Shown here piece after piece: positions 1 to 12,000 of a DNA stretch of 64,000 bases (within the stretch, counting starts at the first letter, position 1; each line of letters starts with the position of its first letter). Below the pieces are notes generated by a model. That model saw only the letters and a program-made list of their open reading frames with translations, was not told the DNA's origin and made no database searches. This DNA comes from Paragorgia papillata (Eukaryota > Cnidaria > Anthozoa > Scleralcyonacea > Coralliidae). The stretch covers positions 866,001-930,000 of the forward strand of contig JAWNZC010000470.1 in NCBI GenBank assembly GCA_035771165.1, given 5' to 3'. Position numbers and translations under genes: made by a program.

Positions 1-3000
1 TCGTGCTTGTTCCGAATTCATTAAATTTTCTTTAACTGTAAAGTTGATTGATTCTACTGAACCCTTGTGAAGTTTAGTCTTGGCAATAATAATCTTAGGA
101 ACTAATGGTGTTCCTTCACGAGGTATATTATTACTGGAATCTATCACCGTAATCTGCTCAGTTGTATCCACGTTATGTTCAACATAAGTTTGATTCGACT
201 CCAAATTATCTCCACGAATATTTGTACTATCTTTTAATTTATGATGCTTCTTAGATTTCTTATTTTTCTTGGAACTATGAGAATGTTTCTCCTCCTGATT
301 TATAATTGCTTTGTCCACCATCAGTTCTCCTACATTAGTAGTGCTGTCTGCTACATGGCATGATTCCATTTCACTCTCGTGATGTGTTTCTAATTCTTGA
401 GGCTCTTGTGCGCTTGGAGTAACATATCCATTCTTAGAAAGTTCAGGATATTTCGTAGCATTGTTGCTAAAATCATCATTATTTAATAAGCTAGGCTCTG
501 GGACCATCTCAACTTCTTTACTTGACAAAGGGCTTTCACTAAATTCATTTAAATTGTTTAGATTTCGTTTACCAATTACATCATTTGTATATTCATTATT
601 AACGTATTGATTGGCGTGTGGCTCAGGTGTCAATCCTAAAACAACAAAATATAATATAGAATTGAACTGACTTTAGCGTAATGATACTCGAGCCCTAAAA
701 GTGGGTCAAATCTGTGATGCATTGATATTGCAATAGGTATATTGGATATCGCCGCTAAAATCACGATATTGGTATGAGCATTTTACAACTACTGATTACT
801 TTACAACCCCAAAGGCCCCAGATCATAGAAATTTTGCACAAAATGCAACTCAACCCGAGGTCTCAACAAAGCGATCCGTTGCTACATCTGATGTCTAAAA
901 CTTATATTATTATTATTTACTTTGTTTACCTGGGAACCCTGCCACGTAATTGTAAATTTGTTATTGTGATTTAATTGTAAATTTACTTATTTATTATTAA
1001 CTTTACTCAAATCTAATTACTTAAAGCACTCACTCACACAATACATCAATGTAATTATTATCTTTGTTATATACCAAAGACTTTCGTTTGTCAAAGATGA
1101 AATCCTATTGGTCAAATCATGGTCACGTGTTGTTTAACAAACTCAATATTTCTTTCTGTCGAGGGAAACAGTGCAATGTTTCCCTCTGACGTCGCTTTAA
1201 TCATGCGTTGTTCACGTGAATACGCGATTATTGCATCAAATCAAGAACTTTGGACGTTTCGGAACATTTTGAAAACAAGAGCTTGTTTCAAGCTTGTCTG
1301 GTTCGAAATAGTCCATTTTCCAAAGGAAAGAATATCTATACTTATTATATAGCATGCTATCGGATATGAGCTTTTGCGTAATCTGATTGGTTCCCTACTA
1401 CTAGGCTATCAGCTCATATCCTACTAGTAGAGTTAAAACAAGATGGCGGCATGTTTTTTAAACTTCCGAAAAGAGTTGAAATTGACGGATTTTTATACAG
1501 AAAAACATCAACACCCTCAAACCAATGTATAAAAAAACAACATTGTGTAAAAATACATTAACAAATACACAATTTAGCATGGTAAATGGTAAAATTCACC
1601 TAAAAATTACGTATTTTTACTTCAAAAACCTGACTAAATTAACGGGTTGATATTAATTTGTTGCCAAACAAAGAAACTCACAGTTAAAATCAAGCTTACA
1701 ACACACATTTCGTAGGAGATCACCAGTAAAGAGACATTTTTTATTTAGATAAGCATTTGGAGTAGTAAAAAGCATGTTCTTTTTCAAAATCAACCAACTA
1801 AGTAATTTAGTTTCACTGCCGAAGGTGTTTCAGTTTCATTTTTGCATGAAATCAAAACCTTTTTCACGACAGCAACGCTAATATAAACAACTGACCCACC
1901 TTTTGACTTCATAAAGGTACCTTTTAATCTTTTTTGTTGATCTGCTTAACACATTTTTTGCCTCTCGAGCAACATTTATGCAACATTTCAAAGCTGTTTA
2001 CCGAACAGCTCAGCGAGAAACTCTATGTGAATGCATCATTACGCATGGCGGAAGTATTAGTTGCCTATGCCGGAAGTTTGTCGTTTGAAACATTTCGCTG
2101 CATGTAATTTGTCTCTTGTACAGTGCTTGGCTATATAATAAAACAGTTATACCATTCGCTCTCGTCGTATACGAACTAATAGCCAACTCGGCGAAGCGCC
2201 TCGTTGGCTATGAGCTCATATACGACTCGAGCTCATGGTATAACTGTTAAATATCTTCAAAGGTCTGAAAAAAACCTTGATAAATTTAAAGCTGTTCTTT
2301 GTACTTGTTGAGTCTGGTGCATTTGTTTAGTTGAATTGAAACTACGAAGACAAAGTCAATTAAGCGTTTTGTTAAGTCTTTTTGCCTTTTACAAGTTTCG
2401 AGTCATTTGGTATTTTGTATTTTAAAAGTCTTTGGTATATAACAAAACGCTTGTTGACTTTTGCCTCGAGAAACATCGAGTTTTACGGTCTCTCAGGCTT
2501 CAATGTCACCCTCGGGCTAAAGCACTCGGGTGACATTGAAGCCTTTGGGTCCGTAAAACTGGATGTTTCCCAGTCAACAAGTGTATAATAGTATACAAAT
2601 GTGGCAAAACGTAATAAGTAGATATTGGTATCAGCATTTTATTGCGGATATTTCTGTATACACTGCAAATCCCTAAAAACTTGTTTTAAGAAAAAAATCT
2701 TATATTCTGCAAGATAATATACTTGCTGGGTTTTCTTGACAAGATATTTTGTCTTAAAACAAGATTAAATATCTTAAAACAAGAAATAGAATTGCAGTGT
2801 AATTACATTTATTATATAAAATAGAGTGTTTTATTGATTTTTCCGCCACTAATAAAAGTGATAATCTCACATGTGCGATTATTTATGATAATCGCACATG
2901 TGACGATTATCGCTGAATCAGCATTATAGTTTAATGCAATTTTGCAAGGCAATAGGACAATTTTTTTATATAATAAACAGAACAATACATGGATGCTTGG

Positions 3001-6000
3001 AAATATGAAATTTATTTCTCGTGTTGAACAGGATATCTCACTCGTTCGCTCACTCGTGAGATATCCTAGTCAACACTCGAAATAAATTTCATATTTCCAA
3101 GCATCCATGTATTATTCTCTATATCATTAATAATTTATAAAGAAAATGCAAAAGAAATAAATGTTTAATCAAGTGTTGTACTGTAAGTTTCTATTTACTT
3201 TAGGGTTTCTGTTTACTTGTGGCCAGGGTTGGTACAGAAGAGAAATGGGTTGGGTAACCCAGTTTTTGACTAACTCACTGGTTGGGTAAAATAAGATTTG
3301 TCTTCAATGATATGGATGAAAGTGATGAGGAAAATGACGAGCAATTTTAATCAAGTAAATGAAGACCCAGAATGTCTGGGCGAAGTGCTGGATCATGGAG
3401 ACTGGCATTTGCAAACTAGTATAAATTTAAGGTATCAGGTATACACTAGCCTGCAGTGCAGCCCCGCCCCTAGCCTGAAGTGCAGGCGTTTCAGTAGTGG
3501 GAGGTATACACCAGCAATATTTTTTTGTATGTTAATTTTTTCTTTGTTCTTCTAACTATTATCAAAACGGAAGTTTAAATAAATAAAAATAAATTTATCT
3601 AATGAACAGTACTAAACACAATTCACATACTGTAGTATTTGCAGTTATGTAATATTTAAAACACGAGTAGGAGCGTTTTATCAGATTTAAAACACGAGCG
3701 CGTAGCGCGAGTGTTTTAGATCTGATAAAACGCGACTACGAGTGTTTTGAATAGCTACGAGTGTTTTGAATAGCTTCAAAAACGCCGACAATAGATTTGC
3801 TAATTAGGATGACATTTTATATAAAATTTCACGTTCATTAGTATTCTTTATATAAAATTTCACGTTAGTTAATATTCATAGTAGTTTTATCAGGTATAAA
3901 AGACTTGCACATGATCAAATATGTGCATATTAGTGGACAATTTGGTTCATGAATATTAATGAGATTTTGAAGTGTACTTAATTTTAGAATGTATTTTGTT
4001 TTACAAAGATATTTTATAAAAGGTAGAGAATTAATATTTAATAGTGGGTTGGGTAAAAAATATCTTAAACCATTTTGAGGTTGTGTAACTAACACACAAG
4101 TTTTTCTCTTCGGTACCAACCCTGGGCATAAATAATGAACGGTCGTTTACTATATACTTTACTCAAATAACTTAACTGCACAGAGCAGCATTTATTCAGG
4201 AACGACGACAAAATAACAAAATTGTATAAAACAGATTACATTTTCCCTCGTGTATCTGCAATAGATGCACAGAAAACACAACAGCCTGTAAAGTATAGTC
4301 ACATCATTCGACTGCGTTTCATGGTGTATTTTGTCTTTTTTGTGCGAGATGCGACGCTCCTCAGTTTTTCGAAAAACTGGTCGATAAAACAGAGATTCTG
4401 TAGGGGAAAACGTAACTTGTGACGAGAAATTGGTTGATAAATTGATCGTAAAAATTAAGCTGGTCGGTACTGAAAATGGTCACGCTACGCCACTAGGCAG
4501 GTCATAATAACTACTTAATAACCGAGAGTGAGGTCTTTACGGTAAAAGTAAAGACCGAGTTTTAATATTCGTAAAGACCGAACGGTCGAGGTTATTAAGT
4601 AGTTTATTATATGGCACTTTATATTTCAAAAACAATCTTGTATTTCTTTCTCGTCTGGATACTAGAATTTACTTTTACAATGTTCATCGTCATTTATTTC
4701 ATTTATTTCCGTCGTTTTTCGGCAATAAAAGTTTCTTATTTTTTGTTTGTTTCCATTCGTAGGGCATTAACAATTTTCATAATGCCCACGGGCGTTACGG
4801 ATAAATCTCGCCACGTCAGCAACCAATCACAGCGCGTGCTTTTACCGGAAGTAATCCGTGCCATATAATAATAAGTAATAACATAATTATTCGTGGTTTC
4901 TGCTTAGCTTGCTTAATTAAGCTCCCTAATATTGGGAGGGCTGGAAGGCTTAGCCCTTGTTCGGCTCCCATTTGTTATTTACTACGATAAACTGTAAAGT
5001 CTGTGTAGTATAGGAAAGCACATGTACCTTGTGGAAGTTCAGTGTTGTGATATGTGTTAGATGGCGTTGCTTGTTTACTAGCTCGCATTGCTCTAGTTTT
5101 TAAAGGTGAATAATCTTCAACAGGCAAACACATCTGATTGTTGTAACTTGTACCGTTGGTTTGTACACTGCTGGTAGAATGAGTACCTTGAATAATTAAA
5201 CAAAACATAAAGTTACTTCTCCCAGGTTACATCTTGACTGAACAACATCTCCCTTCACTTCTGCAATCAAACACTATTAGTATTAAAGCAACATGCAACA
5301 GCACTTCTTGTGTGCGGGTTTAGATTTTACCCATGTAGTTGTGGTGTACGATTATCTAATGAATATTGCAAATTCTACATAGTAAGTATTGGGAAAATAG
5401 CAAAAGACATTCAGAATAAAAAAAAACGCGTATCAGGCTATTTTAAGCCGAAAAAATGTTTTTCCAAAATAAGGCTCCAAATAAAACTTTCACCGAAAAT
5501 GATGTTTTTGACCGTAAAATAGCAAAACAACACAGTGGCAAGGGTTCCTGCAACTTTTGCTTTTTCCAGTTTTGAGACCTTAAAAATCGGGGGAAAAACC
5601 CGCGTATCAGGCCATTTTGCAGGAGAATAAATAGTTAGCAACTCACGAAAATGTCAGTAAAAATATTAAAACGTTCCGTTGCAACTTTCAAAACCACTAT
5701 TTTGATAGAAAAACCCAACCTGAAACAGTGGCGGACTGGGCCTTTAAATTTATTATTGTTTTGTTCTAGATGTAGTGAAGAATACACCATGTCTGAAATA
5801 TGTAAAATTGTTATATAGCTAGAGTTTTGCTGGATAAAAAGATGACTGTCATTGGTTGGTTTGTGGTCACATGACCTTAACCAAATTTCAATGTAGACCG
5901 AGCGGGCAACAATTGAGAACTTATTGCCCAGTCGGTCAATAATATTGCAATTGTTGCCCGCCAGAACTCTTCACGGTATCCTATAAACAAAAGCTTGTTT

Positions 6001-9000
6001 GGTACAAAAAAGATTATTTATAGGTCTTCAAAGCAAGTGTGAAGTTTAACTGGAGGAATGTATTGCTGTTCTTTTGTTCTGAGACTCATATTTGTTTGGT
6101 TGAAGTGAAATTACGGAGCCAGGCGAAATGTTTTGGTAAGTCTGTCAGTTTGTCTTTTGTGTACTTTCCCTTGATAAACGTCGAAATTATTCAGCGAAAC
6201 TCTAGCTATATAACAAAGCACTTAATGTCTGATCCCTCGGGAAACAGTTAGTTTTGTTTTCCCTCGATTTCGTCACGGGAAACATTTAGACTCTCGGGAA
6301 AATAAAACTAACTGTTTCCCTCGGGAGCAGACATTACGTGTATATTGTTAACCTGGATGCGAGGGAACCACTTGTGGTGGATATTGCATTGCAGCATTCT
6401 GATATGGAAGGTTTGTTGTGTTTGCTACATCACCAGTATTCAATGAAGAATAACAGGATTGTTGTGAAACAATACCTTAAAATATCAGTAAATGAAAATT
6501 TAAAATAATATCATCAAGGATTTACATTTTAAACATTTGTTTAACACATTCTGCACAGTACAGTATTCCTATGTAAATGGTTTGAACCTTAGGATTAGTA
6601 CAGGTTTGTGAAAATTGATCGTCTATGTAGTGTAGTCTTGAGAAAGACTGTTGCATGTTGATGTTAGTGACTAAGTATTCCTAATATACTTACTTCCCAA
6701 GTCTGTCTTAATTGACAATTTGTATACCTATACATGTAGCATCATTTACTCAGTGTTTTTCAATTTTTTCCCCACCAGGACACACATGACCTATTTTGCT
6801 CAAAACTGAGACCCACCCATGCAAGGCTTCTCCTCTCCTTCCTCATCAATAGTGAGGTTCAGATCACACTTACACTACCGCTAGCCTACCGTAAATGTGG
6901 TTAAGCTGGTGTAATGTTCGTTTTTTCGTCCTGTAGTCGTAGTTGGTTTTAATCATAGTACCGTAGAGCGCTTTCTTTTTGCACTAGGTTTGAGACCTGC
7001 GACCATTACTGAACGTAAAAACAATATTTGACAAGCTTAATTATATTTACGGTAGCGGTAGTGGAAGTGTGATCTGAACCTCGCTAATGTCATACAAAAT
7101 ACTACTTTACTGACTACTAACTTTAAAATTTTGATTTTTTTACATTTTACATTCAAAACGTTACACTGCTTTCTTACTTTTACTTTACATTCTGAGAAGT
7201 TATGCTACATTCTGAAAAGTTACGTTTCGTTCAGAATACTTACTGTTTGCTACGTTCTTATATAAGTTACACTACGTTCAGAAAAGTTACGCTATACGTT
7301 TTGTAAGTTACGTTATACATTTCAAGAAGTTACGCTACATACGTGTCGTTCCGCTGAAAAAATTCTGCTTCGTTCTCAGAAGTTACACTGCAGTCAGAAA
7401 AGTCGCGCTACGTTCTAAGAAGCTATACGCTACGTTCAGAAAAGTTTCTACATTTAAAGAAGTTATATGGCACGTTATGAAAAATTACGCTACACCACAT
7501 GACATGTACATTCAGAAAAGTTATGCTCGTTAATTGTTGAGATTGAAGTAAAAAAATTAGCATTCCATTTCTGAAGCGACTTAAAGTCTCTGTATTAGTA
7601 TAATACCGCCAGGTAGAGAATTCCATGTTTTTGGGTCTCTAAAGAGGATAGTGAACTGCTTGATATTTGTTAGTTTCAGAAATTGCAGCTTGATGTTAGT
7701 AATAATTGTCAGTTGTTTGCTGTACAAGCTGTGTTAGTTGGTAATACTCAGAAAAACTCTGAGCTCTAAGCGGGACTCGAAAAATTACTAACATGTTTAA
7801 CTGGAAATTCTGAAACTAACTAACATGTTTAACTGGAAACTTACTGTTACAACACGACTTGTGGACCAACAAGTACTTGTAACCGAGCGGTTAAGACTCG
7901 TTCCCGAAGGACTGGGCACAGTCTAAGGTATAATTACCTTAAATAACCTTGCTCTGCTATCTGAGTTCTAGTGGCCCAATGGTTAGAGCGTCTGGCTAGC
8001 ATTCAGAAGGTTGCGGGTTCGAGTCCCGCTTAGAGTTCAGAGTTTTTCTGAGTATTACCAACTAACACAGCTTGTACAGCAAACAACTGACAATTACTGC
8101 TTGATATTTGTTCTACATGCATGAGATCGGTAAAAGTTTGCATTTCTAGTATTATGATCACGGACTTGTTGACTGCTGGTAAATATATCAAGAAATGGTA
8201 AGGGAAGTAAGCGATGGTGATAGGAGAACATGAATTTAGCAATATTAAAAGTATTTATTTGGTAAATATCAAGTATTTTAAATTGATGAAAATATGAAAT
8301 AGTGGAGCAGTATGCGCATGAAAATCAGCATTAGCCAATGCTCGAAAAGCACGCAAATCCCCCTCAAAATGCAGGAAATGCTATTTCAGAGACTCTGGGA
8401 GAACAATTTTTCTGGGGGAGCATGCCCCCAGACCCTCCTAGAAGCTTGTCACACTTTTGGTGCTTCCCTGCCCCCCACATATTAAGTATTGCCTGTTTTG
8501 CCCTCCCCTTGTTAAATAGTCTGAAAGAAACACCAATGTCTATACTGCACGTGTAATAAAAGTAGAATAATTAAGAACAAGGTATTGAAGACTTGGTGTA
8601 CCTGTGGACTGAAACAGATGTGGAACATGTTGTAATAATAATGTCAGAAGTTTTGGATCATTGCTATTGAGACCAAAATTAATATCATCTTGTACACCTT
8701 CCTTGAATTGCCTATAAAATTATTAAACACAAAATAGATAGGTTTGCAACTAGTGTACATAGTACTAGTAGAGTTATACATGTATTATACTGTACATGTA
8801 TATTATACAGTCAACAATAATCTTGAATTAACCAACTATCACACCAACCAACCAACCATCCATCTAACCAACCATCCATCCTAGCAACCAACCATCCAAC
8901 TAACCATCCAATCAACACACCAACCAACCAAACATAGGCTTAGCCAGAGGCCAGTCCACCCATCATTTGGATGGGTGTTTTTAACAGTGGACAAGTTTTT

Positions 9001-12000
9001 TTGTTTTTGAATTTTAAAACTTAAAATTTGGCTCAAAAGTGCTGTCAGAATGCAGGAAATACCATTTGAGAGACACAAATTTCAAATTTTTTCTGGGGAG
9101 GATCCCCAGGACCCCCCACCCCTACACATGTAGATCCACAAACAAGTTTGGCTAAGCCTCTGCAACCAACCAGTTAAATGAATATTCCATTGCAACACAC
9201 CAACCATCAAACCATGGACAACCAGCCTGTTTCCAAGATAGTAAATTTGAAGACATGTATGATTACATTATACTAGCACTTACAGATGATCTGTGTTGAC
9301 TTGGCTAAGAACATGAGATAACTGTGTTGCAAGTGTAATGTCATGTTTTTGAATAAGTTTCCAGGCATCTTGATTGGTTTTACTATTAGGAAACAAGTTG
9401 ATCACTTCATTCTTTGCTTTCTTGGGCAGAGGTAGCTCAGACAAAACTGCAAGTAAAGAACAGATTAAACCAATTATTTCATGTAACCCTTCGGGTCCCA
9501 GACCAGCCAAAAGCAGCTCATAGTGGCCTTTATTATTTCACTCAGACTGTCTAATACCAGATAATTATACTCATCAAGTAAGAACATCTAGTAGACAAAG
9601 GTTATAAACTGAGTGTATCTGCTAATCTCTCTTCCTCAACACTGGCCCCTTTACGGTCATTTCCAACTGACTTTTCACCCAAATCTTCAGAAGTTCACAA
9701 GTTCGTTGGGAAGTTCAAAGTTTGTTTGAACTACACATTTGATTGGCTGTTAGGAACCAAGCAACCAATCAAATGCAGAGTTCAAAACGAACTACGAACT
9801 TCCGTACAAACTTGTGAACTTCTGAATGAACTTCTTCCCTAGAATTATATTGTCTGGAGACATGGCGAACTTCAAAGCGGTTAACAATGAGCTACAATTT
9901 AGGTTGAGGGTGGCAAATAAGGTGCACAATCTTTTGTTTTACATTCATTAATATTTATAAAGCAACGCTGCTATTGGTTGATTGCTTCATTACGGTATAC
10001 CAAAAATACAATGTGTTCAGCAAGCGTTAACTATTAAAGGTGAAAATAAGGTGCACAAACGTGAACAAAAACCTGGAACAAAGACTTTGACCACGTTTCC
10101 AGACAATTTATTTCTAGGGACTATGATTTGGGTGAAAAGTGAGTTGGAAATGACTGTATTTATTTTACTCTGTCTAAAGTCAGATAATTTAACTTGTCAA
10201 GTAAGAACCTAACTGACCCAGGGTGCATTCCATGTAGGTCACGCCGAAGATCTTCGGCGTGAGTTTCAAAAGTGCTCAGGGTGCTGGTGCACAATCACAC
10301 TGCAGTCGGCGCATATACAGCCATACAACTATACAAGTCAGTGGATGGTGCTGGCGCTGGCGTTCGTCTTGACCTCCCTTGGCGCAGCACCTGAACACCA
10401 GTGGCTTATCTTCGGCGTGGGGTTGACATGGAATGTACCCTGGCCTAGCTCTAGTAGTCAGAGGGTTAACTTACTAGATTATCCCTTTTCCTACCAGAGT
10501 TCTTCCCTTGACAGGCATCTCTAATATTTATTCAAAACTTCTCAGGACAGATTTCAAGCCCAGTCTGGCTGCAGTTGCTCTAAAATATTGTACTGTCAGA
10601 CAATAAAACCCTTGGGAGCCACCTTAAAAACTCATTTAAGACTATCTCATTAACCCTTTCCCTACTGTGGTGGCCTTTTTGTATTTTACTCTGGCTAACA
10701 CCAGATGATTTTACTCGCCATAACGGGAAAATCAAAATTTACATTTCACTGTGGCCCAGTTTAATTTTTTTCCACCTGAACCAATAGTCCAGTTGCCACC
10801 TTATATGTTTCCTTAGGCAACCTTGTTGTTGTGAGAAGTGTATTGTTTTTTTTTGTGGTTTAATACATTATTATATACTACATGGGTCTATAGAACTATA
10901 TTAGCTTGGTTGCCAGAGCGGCAACTTTGGGGAACTCTGGTAGTTTGCATAAATCAAAAACGGTTGAATTGCACAAATCCAAGATGGCCACCATTGAAAG
11001 GGTAAAATATAATGTTTTAACCAATCAGCTTAGAATCAATTGATACCTCTTTTTCGTATAAGTTTGATATGAGGAATCGATTTCTGATGTAAATTTTGTT
11101 AATTCAGGTAAAATTTGGGGTCAAAGGTCAAGGTCATTTTCGTCCAAAATAGTATAAATGGCTTAGCTCAAGCTCTAAGAAATCTATTTTAATAATCTTA
11201 GTGCCTATCTTATGCTTGTCGATGGTCGTGGAGTGATTAATAATAAGCTTTTCAGCGAGTGAGAGTTAAGGTCATGTTCTAAAGGGCAAGGTCAAAGTAA
11301 TTTGAACCACAAAGTCCACCCAAAAATATGGAAAATGCCATATTTCCGCCTAGAAGAATACTATTTTGATGGTTTTTGACAAGTCGATGGACAATTATAT
11401 TAGAATAATTTTCGTCCAAGGTCACAATTTAGGGGTCAAAGTGAATGTCAATTGATCAAAACTAAAATTTTCAATAATTAACCAACGTTGATATTCTATT
11501 ATTTCTCATGACATCAGTACGTATACAACATATCAATAAAATGAGAAGAAATTGACTAAAACAAAAATATATCAGCACGCGTCATTAACTACTCCCATTC
11601 CTCGTCAGGGTCTAATGCCCAATGTTCAACTTCTTCATCTTCTATATATACTTCTTCCACTTATCCTTTTTCTCTCCCGGCTTCCACCTCATCTTCGTTG
11701 TCTCTCTTGAATGGGTTAAAGCATTCGTCACTGCAAACACAAGCACAGTACACAGTACACAGTGCATGGTATCTTGCCGTGATGGCAGCTGCAACTTCCG
11801 GTTGCGCACGCATTCCCCTCTGCCTTGCAGCCGCACCGCACTACGAGGCTGATTCGCGGTTGCTGGTACTGGTTTGCTATCTTTGAAATCCCATCCAAAC
11901 CTTGTGATGTCAAGTTCAGGTGGGCCCTGCTTGTCAGCTGATTTGGCGAGTATTGTCTGCAAATGGGCATGCAAGATGTGTAGGAAAACATTCTGTTCAG

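Larger units (their letters stand above)
636..5027. other. NIPBL intron 5: repeat-filled, no gene seen
   Basis: This 4.4-kb intron holds no convincing exon. It carries a run of AT-rich inverted repeats, each able to fold on itself: about 2142-2248, 2447-2586, 2984-3114, 3649-3757 and 4504-4868. Small open frames here are interrupted and show no family signal. Confidence 0.7.

Noticed and set aside
7140..7540. CRISPR-like array
   Set aside because: Units are diverged, without regular unique spacers, in an animal intron; it is an old minisatellite.
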